From Amycolatopsis sp. FBCC-B4732 (GTDB lineage Bacteria; Actinomycetota; Actinomycetes; Mycobacteriales; Pseudonocardiaceae), in contig NZ_CP095376.1 of the NCBI RefSeq assembly GCF_023008405.1, forward strand, positions 1,450,001 to 1,514,000: a DNA stretch of 64,000 nucleotides, read 5' to 3'. Positions within the stretch are counted from its first letter, which is position 1. Every line of letters starts with the position of its first letter. The position numbers and the translations under genes were made by a program. The notes under the pieces were generated by a model. It did no database searches and had not been told where the DNA came from. It saw only the letters and a program-made list of their open reading frames with translations. This document shows positions 50,785 to 59,753 of this stretch, in pieces.

Positions 50785-51983
50785 CACTGGCCGTCGGCGA
50801 GCACCCAGTAACCCGGCGACGTCTCGCGCAGCGCGTGCGTCGTGAAGGTGTTCCACAGCCCCATGGCCTGGTTCGAGCCGTTGGCGTAGGTCTGGCCACC
50901 GCTCTGGTGCGCGCGCCCGGCCTGCGTGTGGGCGTAGTTGCTGGCGCTCACGCACGTCCCCGACGGCGGGGCGCTGGTCGTCGTCGTGGTGGTCGGCGGC
51001 GCGACCGTCGTGGTGGTGCCGGTTCCCTTGTCCAGGCCCCAGAACACGCCGGTGTAGTAGCTGGAGCAGATCCCGGCGAGGAAGTACGCGCCGGTGCTGC
51101 CGCACTGCGTCGTGCCGCTGCCCGGGTCGACGGCGGTGCCGTGGCCCATGCCGGCGATCGAGTACAGCTGCACCTTGTCGCCATAGTTCGTCACCGTCGT
51201 GCTGCCGGGCAGGGACTGGGTGTTGGACGGCGTCTGCGAAACGCCGTGCACCGCGGTCCACTGGTCGCGCAGTTCGGTGCCGTTGACCGGGTAGACGGTG
51301 TAGTCGCCGGTGCCCTGCCAGATCGCGACACGCGGCCACGGCCCGCCGTAGCCGGGGTTCTGCGCGGTGACCTTCGCGGCCCACTGCGCCGGGCTCAGGT
51401 TCTGGTTGTTCTGCTGGCAGCCCGACGCCTGCGTGATGCTCGTGGCGCACTGCGCGGGGAGGCCGGCCATGACACCGCCGCCGGCGAAGACGTCCGGGTA
51501 CGCGGCGAGCAGGTCCGCGGTCATCCCGCCGCCCGCCGAAAGCCCGGTGACGAACACGCGCTTGGTGTCCGAGCCGTGGTCGGCGACCGCCTTGTCCACC
51601 ATGGACTTCACCGACGCCGCTTCGCCCTTGCCGCGGGTGTCGTCGGCGGGGTCGAACCAGGTGAAGCACTTCAGCGAGTTGTTCGCGGTCGACGTCTGCG
51701 GGAACACCACCTCGAACCGCCACCGGTCGGCCAGCGCGGGCCAGCCGGAGTGGGCGTAGTAGTCCGCGGCGCTCTGCGTGCAGCCGTGCAGGGCGACGAC
51801 GACCGGGCGGCCGGCTTCGAGCCCGGCGGGGGTGTAGGTGTACATCGCCAGTGCGCCCGGGTTGGCGCCGAAGTCCGGCACCTGGACCAGGGACGACGGC
51901 GGCGGGTCGGCGGCGGCCACCCCGACGGTGGTGAGCACGGCGGCGGTGATCGCGGCGAGTCCGGCGAAGGCGAGCTTGCGCAA
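50781..51983 (-). CDS. Secreted PHB-depolymerase-type esterase
   Basis: 400 residues from TTG 51983, chosen because AAGGAGTTCACC precedes it and a signal peptide (LAFAGLAAITAAVLTTVGVAAA) follows directly; the frame also stays open upstream. The alpha/beta hydrolase has VVALHGCTQSAADYY (oxyanion), the nucleophile in FVTGLSAGGGMTADLL, and the catalytic His in GMGHGTAVDPG. A Thr/Pro linker leads to a C-terminal disulfide domain (CVSASNYAHTQAGRAH to GYWVLADGQC) like those that bind polymer. It would hydrolyse extracellular polyhydroxyalkanoate or an ester. It converges on the YcaO gene with 4 bases of overlap. Confidence 0.85.
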   Translation of the reverse strand: MRKLAFAGLAAITAAVLTTVGVAAADPPPSSLVQVPDFGANPGALAMYTYTPAGLEAGRPVVVALHGCTQSAADYYAHSGWPALADRWRFEVVFPQTSTANNSLKCFTWFDPADDTRGKGEAASVKSMVDKAVADHGSDTKRVFVTGLSAGGGMTADLLAAYPDVFAGGGVMAGLPAQCATSITQASGCQQNNQNLSPAQWAAKVTAQNPGYGGPWPRVAIWQGTGDYTVYPVNGTELRDQWTAVHGVSQTPSNTQSLPGSTTVTNYGDKVQLYSIAGMGHGTAVDPGSGTTQCGSTGAYFLAGICSSYYTGVFWGLDKGTGTTTTVAPPTTTTTTSAPPSGTCVSASNYAHTQAGRAHQSGGQTYANGSNQAMGLWNTFTTHALRETSPGYWVLADGQC

Positions 51984-52157
51984 GGTGAACTCCTTCTCGT
52001 CGTTGAGAGGGTTTCCCGCGACGCTAAGTCGGACCGGCGGCGGGGACCATGTGGCCGTCCACCACATCGGCGCCGGAATTCATGGTGCCCGGCGGGGTGG
52101 CTCTCCGGCGGTGCGGACGCTTGAGTTCTGTCTCATCGACGAGACCGGAGGTGGACC

Positions 52158-53525
52158 GTGCGCGGTTGGCTGACCTGGGTACTGGCGGGTGCGCTCGCGG
52201 CGGCGCTGCCCGCGACGGCGTCGGCTTCGGCCGGGCGCTGCCGGGCGGAGGTGCCCGGCGCGGAGAAGTCCGTCGCGGTGTGCCTGGACGACCTGACGAC
52301 GACCGGCACGCTGAAGTCCGGCCACACGGTCGAAGCCGATTGGGCCGGCTTGACGTCGGCGGGACTCCCGTCGCCGAGCGGCGTCCCGGGCGTCCAGGTC
52401 GACGGGTACTTCCCGGACTCCTCGACGTCGAACGCGAACAACGGCTGGAACCACGACTCCCAGTTCGTGCTGCGGATGCCCGACCGCTGGAACGGCGGCC
52501 TCGTCGTGGCCGGTTCGCCCGGCGTCCGCCGCCAGTACGCGAACGACCGCGCGATCGGCGACCAGGCACTGGCCGAGGGCTACGCCTTCGCCGCCACCGA
52601 CAAGGGCAACACCGGCGCGGCGTTCTACACCGACGGCGTCCGCCCGGGCGACGCGCTGGCGGAGTGGAACACGCGCGTCACGCAGCTGACGCTCGCCGCC
52701 CGCGGCGCGCTGACCCGCCACTACGGCCGCCCGCCGGCGAGGACGCTGGCGGCCGGGCTGTCCAACGGCGGATACCTCGTCCGGTGGCAGCTGGAGAACC
52801 GGCCGTGGCTCTACGCCGGGGGCGTCGACTGGGAGGGGACGCTGTGGCGTGCCGATGGACCGAACCTGTTCACGTTCCTGCCCCCGGCCCTGCGGGCGTA
52901 CCCGGCTTACGCGGCGGGGTCGCCGGCCGCCCACCAGTCCATTTTGGACGCGGGCTTCGCGCCGGGCTCGGAGTTCCTGTGGGACTACCACTACCGCGTC
53001 TACTGGGACCTGACCCAGCGGATCTACCGCGAGGAGGCCGACCCGTCGTTCGACGGCGCGGTTCTGGCCGGAACCCCTTTCTGCGCTTCGGGAACGCCGG
53101 CGTGTGACGCGGATTATGCGTACTCGTCCCGGCCTGCTTCGGTGGTGCGGGCGGTGGAGCGGATTTCGCTGACGGGGCGGATCGGGAAGCCGTTGCTGAC
53201 GCTGCACGGGACGTGGGACACGCTGCTGCCGATCACGCGCGATTCCGACGTCTACGACCGGATGATCAGTGCGTCCGGGCGCGGGCCGCTGCACCGGTAC
53301 TACCGCATCGAGGGCGGCAACCACGTCGACGGCCTGGTCGACCAGTACCCGGACCGGTTGCGGCCGTTGGGCCCGTGCTTCCGGACGGCGTTCGACGCGC
53401 TCGCGGGCTGGCTGCGCGGGGTGCGCCCGCCGGCGTCGGCGACGATCGCCCGCCCCGCCGGAGCGACCCCGGCCGAGCTGGCGACCTCGTGCGACCTGGG
53501 TCGGGGGCGGGTCACTCCGGGGTGA
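52158..53525 (+). CDS. Secreted tannase/feruloyl-esterase-like alpha/beta hydrolase
   Basis: 455 residues with a signal peptide (WLTWVLAGALAAALPATASA). Family features include SGVPGVQVDGYFPDSSTSNA, RMPDRWNGGLVVAGSPGVRR, the nucleophile in TLAAGLSNGGYLVRW and the acid/His region LTLHGTWDTLLPI with IEGGNHVDGLVDQ. These match a tannase or 3-hydroxybutyrate-oligomer hydrolase-like group; an ester of a phenolic or hydroxy acid is the substrate class. GTG start with GGAGG upstream. It is divergent from the PHB-depolymerase-type esterase. Confidence 0.75.
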   Translation: MRGWLTWVLAGALAAALPATASASAGRCRAEVPGAEKSVAVCLDDLTTTGTLKSGHTVEADWAGLTSAGLPSPSGVPGVQVDGYFPDSSTSNANNGWNHDSQFVLRMPDRWNGGLVVAGSPGVRRQYANDRAIGDQALAEGYAFAATDKGNTGAAFYTDGVRPGDALAEWNTRVTQLTLAARGALTRHYGRPPARTLAAGLSNGGYLVRWQLENRPWLYAGGVDWEGTLWRADGPNLFTFLPPALRAYPAYAAGSPAAHQSILDAGFAPGSEFLWDYHYRVYWDLTQRIYREEADPSFDGAVLAGTPFCASGTPACDADYAYSSRPASVVRAVERISLTGRIGKPLLTLHGTWDTLLPITRDSDVYDRMISASGRGPLHRYYRIEGGNHVDGLVDQYPDRLRPLGPCFRTAFDALAGWLRGVRPPASATIARPAGATPAELATSCDLGRGRVTPG

Positions 53526-53777
53526 CGCCGCCGCCTTTCGCGATCGAGCCGGCGGGCCAGACCGCTCCGCGAACCGGACGTTGACGAAGTACCCGGTCCG
53601 GCCGAATTCGCTGTCGCCGAACTCCGCCGCCGCGCTCTTCCAGCCGGTGTCGAACGCGTCGCGGTGGTCGGCTCGCGTGCCGCCCCGCAGGATCGCGGCC
53701 CCCACGAGAACGGGCGTGGGCGAGCGCCGTCGGTGCCGGGAACCGTGCGTCATCCCACCACGCCAGGAGCGCCCGGG
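53512..53777 (-). pseudogene. Degraded coding remnant between hydrolase and GH6 pseudogene
   Basis: On the minus strand one frame reads FDTGWKSAAAEFGDSEFGR, TGYFVNVRFAE and then another gives AVWPAGSIAKGGGVTPE with a stop at 53512. Together they look like the C-terminal part of a lost gene broken by a frameshift near 53570. I cannot name the family. Its end overlaps the hydrolase 3' end by 14 bases. The region could also simply be noncoding. Confidence 0.3.
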
Positions 53778-54504
53778 TCAGTCGCCCTTGAGCAGGTGGT
53801 TCGCCAATGCCGGGCTGAACGTCCCGGCCGGCACGCCCGTCCCGTAGCCGCAGCTGCCGTCCGAGTCGCCCGGGACCTTGATCCACAGCTGCAGCTCCGG
53901 GCCGCCGCCTGGCTGGGACGTCGCGCCCAGCTTGCGCTTGGGCGGGTTGCCCCACTCCGGATCCGTGCCGTGGCCGGCGCCGTTGCGGCTCGTGTCGACC
54001 ACGAACGGGGCCGCGTACCCGAGGGCCGAGCCGACCGCTTTGCCGTAGGTGGTCGATTCGGCCGTGGTGGAGAAGTTCGACACGTTGAGCACGAAGCCGT
54101 GGATCGACTGGACGCCCACCTGCTTCAACCGGGACGCCGCGGTAGGCCTGAGGGCCGCCCGCGCCGCCGGTCGACTCGCCGCCGCAGTCGCGGCCCGGGA
54201 TGTTGTAGGCGACCAGGACCGGGAGCTTGTCGGCGTAGGTGTACTTGTCGACAGCGGTGCGGATGTCGCCGCTCCAGGTGCCGAACCAGCGGGCGCCGGG
54301 CTTCGTCGCGATCGACGTCCGGATCGGGCCCGCGAGGGTGTCGGACGGGTGGTCGCGGACCCAGACCGCCGGGTTCGAGTCGGGGTCGACGTGGAAGCCG
54401 TTCGTCTTCTCGAGCGGGTTGCCGTCCGCGGCGAGGGCCGGGGGCGCGGGGGCGAGGCCGGTCAGCGCGAGCGCGGCGGCCACGAGCCAGGTCGAAATGC
54501 GCAT
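53778..54504 (-). pseudogene. GH6 cellulase pseudogene with internal deletion
   Basis: A signal peptide (WLVAAALALTGLAPAPPALA), NPLEKTNGFHVDPDSNPA and VLVAYNIPGRDCGGEST identify the N-terminal third of a secreted GH6 endoglucanase/cellobiohydrolase. Near 54140 the frame breaks and the -1 frame resumes with QVGVQSIHGFVLNVSNFSTT, VVDTSRNGAGH and LWIKVPGDSDGSC to a normal end. The stretch that should carry the catalytic acid and EPDAL motif is absent. Deletion plus frameshift makes an active cellulase impossible. Confidence 0.85.
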
Positions 54505-54747
54505 TCCGCGAGTTTGCCGACCGGGTGTACACGGGCCGTACGAAACAAAAGTGAACCGGCTGCGCCGCGCGTCCGTACTACCTGGTGAGGGGCCTGTTTC
54601 CGGCTACCCCGAAACCGGTCCTGAGCTGCGGGGGTCTGGGGTCCGCGAAATTCGTTCACGTCGAATAGCCAGGTGTCGGCCATGCTTCGGAAGAACCGTC
54701 CGTCCGGAAGTGAACGCCATGCTGCTACCCGTCGCCGAGGCCGCCTG

Positions 54748-55146
54748 ATGGCCGCGGACCTGCCCGGCCTCGCCATCGTCGCCGGCCTGCTGCTCCCGGC
54801 GCTGGCCGCCGCGGCCTGGGCGATCGCCCTCGAGCGGCGCACGCGCCGCGGCCCCGACGAGCCGGACGAGGAGCCGGACTGGACGGTGGCCGGCATCCAG
54901 GCGCGCCTGCGCTTCGAGCAGTCGGCGCGCCGGGTCGCGGAGGCGGGCACGATCGCGCTGCCGACCCTGCCGATCCCGCGGCAGACGGGCCCCGAGTCCT
55001 CGCTGGACGGGCTGCCGTGGCGGACGCCCCGCACCCTCCCGCCCCCGCGCCCGATGGGCCGCGTGCCGGCGCCGCAGCTGGCGTTCGCGGCCCCCGACAC
55101 CGACCTGATGCGCCGCATCCTGGACGGCCTCCGCAAGATGGACTGA
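54748..55146 (+). CDS. Single-pass membrane protein of unknown function
   Basis: 132 residues. The N terminus is one transmembrane helix (LAIVAGLLLPALAAAAWAIAL), then a charged stretch (RRTRRGPDEPDEEPDW), a short helix (IQARLRFEQSARRVAEAG), a Pro-rich linker and a C-terminal helix (DTDLMRRILDGLRKM). No family recognised. ATG 54748 is preceded by GAGG. It converges with the TolB-like gene (2-base gap). The 240 bases before it hold no clear feature. Confidence 0.6.
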   Translation: MAADLPGLAIVAGLLLPALAAAAWAIALERRTRRGPDEPDEEPDWTVAGIQARLRFEQSARRVAEAGTIALPTLPIPRQTGPESSLDGLPWRTPRTLPPPRPMGRVPAPQLAFAAPDTDLMRRILDGLRKMD

Positions 55147-55148
55147 CT

Positions 55149-56135
55149 TCAGGGGCCGGCCGTCAACGCCGCCGGCGACTCCGCCTCCGGGATGAGCAGC
55201 CGGGGCGCACCCGTGCCGTCCGCCGGCACCGACCAGACGTCCGCGTGGCCCGGCGCCCGGGGTACGCCGTAGCCGATCGTGTGGTCGTCGAGCCAGGCCG
55301 GCTGGTCGTCGACGCTGCGGGTCTCCGCCAGCGGTGTCACCGTCGACGCCGCCAGGTCCAGCACCGACAGCCGCCAGCCGCGGGCCGGGTCGCCGTCCAC
55401 CGCGGACTTGAACGCCACCCGCGTGCCGTCCGGGGACAGCGACGGGCACTCGACGTTCTCCCGCAGCGTGCGGATCGTGTGCGCGGCGAAGTCGCCCGCG
55501 ACGAGGTACCGGTGCCCGGCCGAGGACATGGTCGCGTAGAAGTGGCGGTCGTCGGCGGTGAACGTGACGCCCCAGAAGTTGAGGTCGGCCGCCTGGTAGG
55601 GCTTGCCGTCGACGGTCACCGCGTAGTCCTCGAGCGTGCCGGCCAGGTCGCCGGTCGCGGTGTCCAGGATGCCGGCGCGGGTGGAGAACATGCCGCCGTT
55701 GTAGGAGTCGCCGGTGACGAACACCGTCCACGCGAGCATCCGGCCGCTGCCCGACACCCGCGCCCGGTTCGGCAGCCCGACCAGCGGGATCTCCCGCTTC
55801 GACGCCAGCCCCGCGTCGAGCACCACCAGCTGGTAGGTGGTCAGGTCGCCGTCCGGGCGCAGGCAGAGCCCGGTGCCGCCGGCGGCGTACACCCGGCTGC
55901 ACGACAGCGGCGACACGGTCCGCGGCCCGCCCGGGTCGGTGGTCGGCACGGTGGCGACGTGGCCGCGGTCGGCGTCGGCCGTGCTGCGGAACAGCAGTCG
56001 CGGGCCGGGGGAGAGGCTGACCGCGCCGGTCGCGGTGCCGGCGTGGCCGCGCGCGCTCGCGAACCCGACGTACGCGATCGCCGCCCCGGCCAGCACGAGC
56101 ACGCCGGCGACGGCGATCAGGATCCGGACCTTCAT
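55149..56135 (-). CDS. Membrane-anchored TolB-like beta-propeller protein
   Basis: 328 residues from ATG 56135. An N-terminal signal-anchor (ILIAVAGVLVLAGAAIAYVG) precedes repeated blades such as ECPSLSPDGTRVAFKSAV, DDQPAWLDDHTIGYGVPR and HADVWSVPADGTGAPRLLIP, the TolB/PD40 pattern. It has no catalytic motif and probably binds protein or ligand outside the membrane. Its start overlaps the MFS gene stop by 4 bases, so it is coupled to that gene and may be a partner of the transporter or of the phosphoesterase. Confidence 0.75.
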   Translation of the reverse strand: MKVRILIAVAGVLVLAGAAIAYVGFASARGHAGTATGAVSLSPGPRLLFRSTADADRGHVATVPTTDPGGPRTVSPLSCSRVYAAGGTGLCLRPDGDLTTYQLVVLDAGLASKREIPLVGLPNRARVSGSGRMLAWTVFVTGDSYNGGMFSTRAGILDTATGDLAGTLEDYAVTVDGKPYQAADLNFWGVTFTADDRHFYATMSSAGHRYLVAGDFAAHTIRTLRENVECPSLSPDGTRVAFKSAVDGDPARGWRLSVLDLAASTVTPLAETRSVDDQPAWLDDHTIGYGVPRAPGHADVWSVPADGTGAPRLLIPEAESPAALTAGP

Positions 56136-57376
56136 GCGGTGGCCTTCCGTGGCGAGAGGACGGCGAACGTCACGCCGATCGCGACCACGGCCCCGCCCGC
56201 GGCGACGCCGATCGCGCGCTCGGGACCCCAGAACTGCCAGGCCAGTCCGAAGAGGACGGACGAGGTGAAGTACGCGAGCGCCTGGACGGTCTGCACGAGG
56301 GAGATCCCCGTGGTGCGCAACGATTCCGGCAGCAGCGGACCGGCCAGCGCCATCAGCACGCCGTCGGTCGCCGCGTAGAAGGCGCCGTACAACGCCAGCG
56401 CCGCGGCGATGAGCGGCCACCCGGACACCGGCCCGGCCAGCAGCAGGTAGACGACGGCCAGCGCGCCGTAGCCGCCGAGCACCACGGGCAGCCGCCCGAT
56501 CCGGTCGGCCAGCGCGCCCAGCGGCGCGGCGAGCAGCAGGTAGCTGAGGTTCGTGCCGACCGCGAGCAGCGGGAACCAGCCGGTGGCGATGTCCTCCTCG
56601 TGCTGCAGCAGCAGGTAGACGAACCCGTCGCCGACCGTGGCCAGCCCGAGCACGCACGCCGCCACCAGCAGCCGTCGCACGCCGCTGCCGCGCAGCAACG
56701 CCGCCGCCGCGCGCGGGGTGACCGGGTTCGCGGCCGCTTTCGGCGTCCGGTGGTCGCGGACGAACAGCACCAGCAGCAGCACGCCGATCGCGGCGACGCA
56801 GAAGCTGACGACGAACACGGCGTCGAAGGCTTCGGGTTCGGCGGCGCCGACCGCGGCGAGCACGGCGAGCGCGACGAGCGGGCCGGCGAACGCGCCCACG
56901 CTGTCCATCGCGCGGTGCACGCCGAAGGCCCGGCCGAGCAGGGGTTCGGGCGCGGACAACGTGATCAGCGCGTCGCGCGGGGCCGTCCGCAGCCCCTTGC
57001 CGGTGCGGTCGAGCGTGATGACCGCGCCGATCGCGGCCGCCGACGCCCCGGCCGCGAGCAGCCCGAGCTTCGCCACCGCGGACAGCGCGTACCCCGCGCC
57101 GGCCACCACCTTTCGCCGCCGGACCCGGTCGGCGACGTAGCCGCCGGCGATCCGCAGCACCGCCGTCGCGCCGGTGTAGAGGCCGTCGAACAGCCCGTAC
57201 GCGGCGGGGCTCAGGTGCAGGCCGAGCACCAGGTAGACCGGCAGGACCGCGGTGACCATCTCCGAGGAGACGTCGGTGACCAGGCTGACCGCGCCGAGCG
57301 CGAAGACGTTCGCGCCGACCGCCGAGAGCTTGCCCTTCGCGGCGTGCTCTCGGCGGCCGATGGTGGAGAGGTACAC
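56132..57376 (-). CDS. MFS transporter
   Basis: 414 residues if started at GTG 57376, 5 bases after the phosphoesterase stop; no strong ribosome binding site is seen. About 11-12 hydrophobic segments with SLVTDVSSEMVTAVLPVYLV in TM1, GGYVADRVRRRKVVAGAGY in loop 2-3 and the repeated GALADRIGRLPVVLGGY in loop 8-9. It belongs to a drug/metabolite exporter-like branch. Its substrate is unknown. It lies between the secreted phosphoesterase and the TolB-like gene in one operon. Confidence 0.82.
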   Translation of the reverse strand: MYLSTIGRREHAAKGKLSAVGANVFALGAVSLVTDVSSEMVTAVLPVYLVLGLHLSPAAYGLFDGLYTGATAVLRIAGGYVADRVRRRKVVAGAGYALSAVAKLGLLAAGASAAAIGAVITLDRTGKGLRTAPRDALITLSAPEPLLGRAFGVHRAMDSVGAFAGPLVALAVLAAVGAAEPEAFDAVFVVSFCVAAIGVLLLVLFVRDHRTPKAAANPVTPRAAAALLRGSGVRRLLVAACVLGLATVGDGFVYLLLQHEEDIATGWFPLLAVGTNLSYLLLAAPLGALADRIGRLPVVLGGYGALAVVYLLLAGPVSGWPLIAAALALYGAFYAATDGVLMALAGPLLPESLRTTGISLVQTVQALAYFTSSVLFGLAWQFWGPERAIGVAAGGAVVAIGVTFAVLSPRKATA

Positions 57377-57381
57377 GCGGG

Positions 57382-58254
57382 TTACTGCCAGACGTCGAGG
57401 ATCGGCGACTTGCTCGCGGCGCCGCCGATGCCCGGCAGGCCGTAGGACGCCTCGATCGTGCGCAGCACGGTGTAGTGGTTGATCGATTCGCTGTAGCTGC
57501 CGACCTTGACGTGGGCGCCGGTGAAGCTGGTGAAGATCTGGTTGACCGACGTGCCGCTGTCCTCGTCGAAGGTGGTGATCAGCAGGCTGTTGTGGGTCTT
57601 GGCCCACTGCGCGTAGGCGTCGAGGTGGTTCTTCAGCCAGGTGTCGCCGGTACCGACGCTGCAATCGTGCATGTCGTTGCACATGTCGGGCGTGACGAAC
57701 GAAACGGTCGGCAGCTGGGTGAAGTCGGCGGGGAAGCTCGAGTACCGGACGTTGCTCGCGGCGGGGACGTTGGAGAAGTCCACCCAGCTGTTGTGCTTGC
57801 GCCGGTAGGTGCCGCTCGAACAACCGGTGTAGCCGTCGGACGGCATGGCTTCGGAGTAGCCCTTGAACGACTTGCCCGCACCGATCAGCTGCTGGCCGAG
57901 GTTGGCCTTGGCGCCGAGGTTCGCGGGGCAGCTGTCGTCGGTGACGCCCTGCGTCGCGCCGGAGAAGAGGGCGACGTAGTTGGGCTGGCTCGGGTGGGTG
58001 ATCGCGAACGAGTTGGTGAACTTCGCGCTCTGCGAGGCGAGGGAATTGAAGTAGGGCGCGCTGGAGCTGCCGTTGATCGAGGAGTACTTCTTGTTCTCGA
58101 ACATCACCAGGACGATGTGGTCGAACGCGGGCACGGCCGCCGCGGTCGGCTGCACGGCGGGCTCCGCCGTCCGGGTGACGACCGCGGTCGTGACCGCGCC
58201 CGCGGTGACCAGAGCGGCGGCGGCGAACACGGCGGCGATCCGCTTGCGGATCAT
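57382..58254 (-). CDS. Secreted phosphoesterase (acid phosphatase/phospholipase C-like)
   Basis: 290 residues with a signal peptide (AAVFAAAALVTAGAVTTAVV). Phosphoesterase-family landmarks: FDHIVLVMFENKKYSSING, FAITHPSQPNYVALFSG, FVTPDMCNDMHDC, WLKNHLDAYAQWA and LLITTFDEDSGTSVN. These bind metal in acid phosphatases and phospholipase C-like enzymes. ATG 58254 is set by GGAGGACCC immediately upstream. It would release phosphate from external esters. First gene of the operon with the MFS and TolB-like genes. Confidence 0.85.
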   Translation of the reverse strand: MIRKRIAAVFAAAALVTAGAVTTAVVTRTAEPAVQPTAAAVPAFDHIVLVMFENKKYSSINGSSSAPYFNSLASQSAKFTNSFAITHPSQPNYVALFSGATQGVTDDSCPANLGAKANLGQQLIGAGKSFKGYSEAMPSDGYTGCSSGTYRRKHNSWVDFSNVPAASNVRYSSFPADFTQLPTVSFVTPDMCNDMHDCSVGTGDTWLKNHLDAYAQWAKTHNSLLITTFDEDSGTSVNQIFTSFTGAHVKVGSYSESINHYTVLRTIEASYGLPGIGGAASKSPILDVWQ

Positions 58255-58491
58255 GGGTCCTCCAGCGTGTGGTGGGAGAGGGCGCCTCATGATGCCCACC
58301 GCGGAGGGCCGCTGCGTGCCGTGTCGTGGTCCGGTTCGTGAACACCTGGAAACCCTCCGGCGGACAACGGAAAGAGTGGGTTAATGCCTTTCCGGTGTCA
58401 ACCTCCTTTGGTAGGTGTCCACAATGGCCGGTCAGGGAGTTGACAGGTCGTTCCCAGCTCGCTCAAAGGAACGCGGCCGAGACTCGTTCCC

Positions 58492-58746
58492 ATGGACCCC
58501 TCGACCACCGCCAGGACCGCTCACCGGGAACGGGGCCGCCGCAAGGCCGCCCTGGTCACGGCGACGGCCGCCCTGCTGGGCGCGGCCGCCGCCGGCGCGA
58601 TCGGCTTCGGCCTGTCGACGGCGAACGCGGACACCTCGCAGACGACCACCACGACCGATTCCGGAGACCAGGACCAGCTGCAGGCCCCGGACAACGGCCT
58701 GAGCTCCGGTTCGGGCTCCGCGCACACGGGATCGGGGGCGTCGTGA
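58492..58746 (+). CDS. Small membrane/exported peptide heading the ApbE operon
   Basis: 84 residues. A basic head (RERGRRKAA) precedes one hydrophobic helix (LVTATAALLGAAAAGAIGFG), then a Ser/Thr/Gly/Asp-rich tail outside the membrane. It ends AHTGSGAS, with an SGAS that resembles the [ST]-G-A-[ST] core of the ApbE flavinylation motif, but the usual Asp is His. The stop overlaps the ApbE start by 4 bases. A role as flavin-carrying partner is a hypothesis. No known family is recognised. Confidence 0.65.
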   Translation: MDPSTTARTAHRERGRRKAALVTATAALLGAAAAGAIGFGLSTANADTSQTTTTTDSGDQDQLQAPDNGLSSGSGSAHTGSGAS

Positions 58747-59753
58747 CGACCGCGGCGACGGCGTTCCGCGCCCTCGGCACGACGGCGGAGCTGCTGGTCA
58801 CCGACCCGGCCCGGCTGGGTGCGGCGACCGAGCTCCTGCACGGGGAACTGGCGGCGATCGACCTCGCGTGCAGCCGGTTCCGGCCGGACTCGGAGATCTC
58901 GCGGTTGCACGAGGCCGCGGGCCGGCAGGTGCGGGTGAGCCCGCTGCTGGCGGAGGCTCTGGGTGTCGCGCTGCGGGCGGCCCGGGTGAGTGACGGGCTG
59001 GTCGACCTCACGGTGGGGGACGCGGTGCGCGAGCTGGGCTACGACCGCGACTTCGCCAAGGTGGCGGGGCGCGTCGATGCCGCCGAGGCCGGGCGGGCAC
59101 CGGGCGCAGCTGACTTGACCGCTTCCGAGCGTGCCGTCGGCGGCTCCGACCTCGCGGCGGCACCCGCCGCGGCCGCCGATTCCGCTTCGCCCAAGCCCGC
59201 TCCCGGCTGGCACCGCGTGCTCTTCGATCCCGTCCGACGACTCGTCGTCCTGCCCCGCGGTGTCCGCCTCGACCTCGGCGCCACCGCGAAAGCCCTCGCC
59301 GCCGACCGGGCCGCGCGGCGGATCCACTCCGTCGTCGGCTGCGGGACCCTCGTCAACCTCGGTGGCGACCTGCGCGCCGCCGGGCGGCCGCCGGCCGGGG
59401 GGTGGCAGGTCGCGCTGGCCGACGACCACGCCGGTGCCGTCGCCTCCCCGGACGCCACCGTCGCGCTGCACCGGGACTTCGCCTTGGCCAGCTCGGGGAT
59501 CACCCGGCGGCGCTGGCGGCGTGGTGGCCGGACGGTGCACCACATCGTCGACCCGCGCACCGGCGACGTCCCGGAACCCCGCTGGCGCACCGCGAGCGTC
59601 GCTGCGAAGTCCACTGTGGACGCCAACACGGCGGCCACCGCGGCGATCGTGCTCGGCGCCGCCGCACCGGAGTGGCTGGCCCGGCGGCGGCTGCCTGCGC
59701 GGCTCGTCGGCGTCGGCGGCGACGTCGTCACCACGCCCGGGTGGCCGTCGTGA
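58743..59753 (+). CDS. ApbE-type FAD:protein FMN transferase
   Basis: 336 residues, GTG start. ApbE landmarks: LGTTAELLV, DLACSRFRPDSEISRLH, VDLTVGDAV, the FAD/Mg-binding RLDLGATAKALAAD, LVNLGGDLRAAG, and VHHIVDPRTGDVPEP near the end, then the catalytic KSTVDANTAAT region. These enzymes attach FMN to a Ser/Thr of a partner. There is no export signal, so transfer is in the cytoplasm or on the membrane. It overlaps the genes on both sides by 4 bases. Confidence 0.92.
   Translation: MTTAATAFRALGTTAELLVTDPARLGAATELLHGELAAIDLACSRFRPDSEISRLHEAAGRQVRVSPLLAEALGVALRAARVSDGLVDLTVGDAVRELGYDRDFAKVAGRVDAAEAGRAPGAADLTASERAVGGSDLAAAPAAAADSASPKPAPGWHRVLFDPVRRLVVLPRGVRLDLGATAKALAADRAARRIHSVVGCGTLVNLGGDLRAAGRPPAGGWQVALADDHAGAVASPDATVALHRDFALASSGITRRRWRRGGRTVHHIVDPRTGDVPEPRWRTASVAAKSTVDANTAATAAIVLGAAAPEWLARRRLPARLVGVGGDVVTTPGWPS

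Noticed and set aside
51984..52067. Longer PHB-depolymerase ORF starting at 52067
   Set aside because: The extension has no signal-peptide character, whereas TTG 51983 follows AAGGAG and is followed by a signal peptide.
52080..53753. Long minus-strand frame opposite the tannase-like hydrolase
   Set aside because: It is an Arg-rich shadow of the hydrolase; only its first part outside that gene looks protein-like, and this was listed as a remnant.
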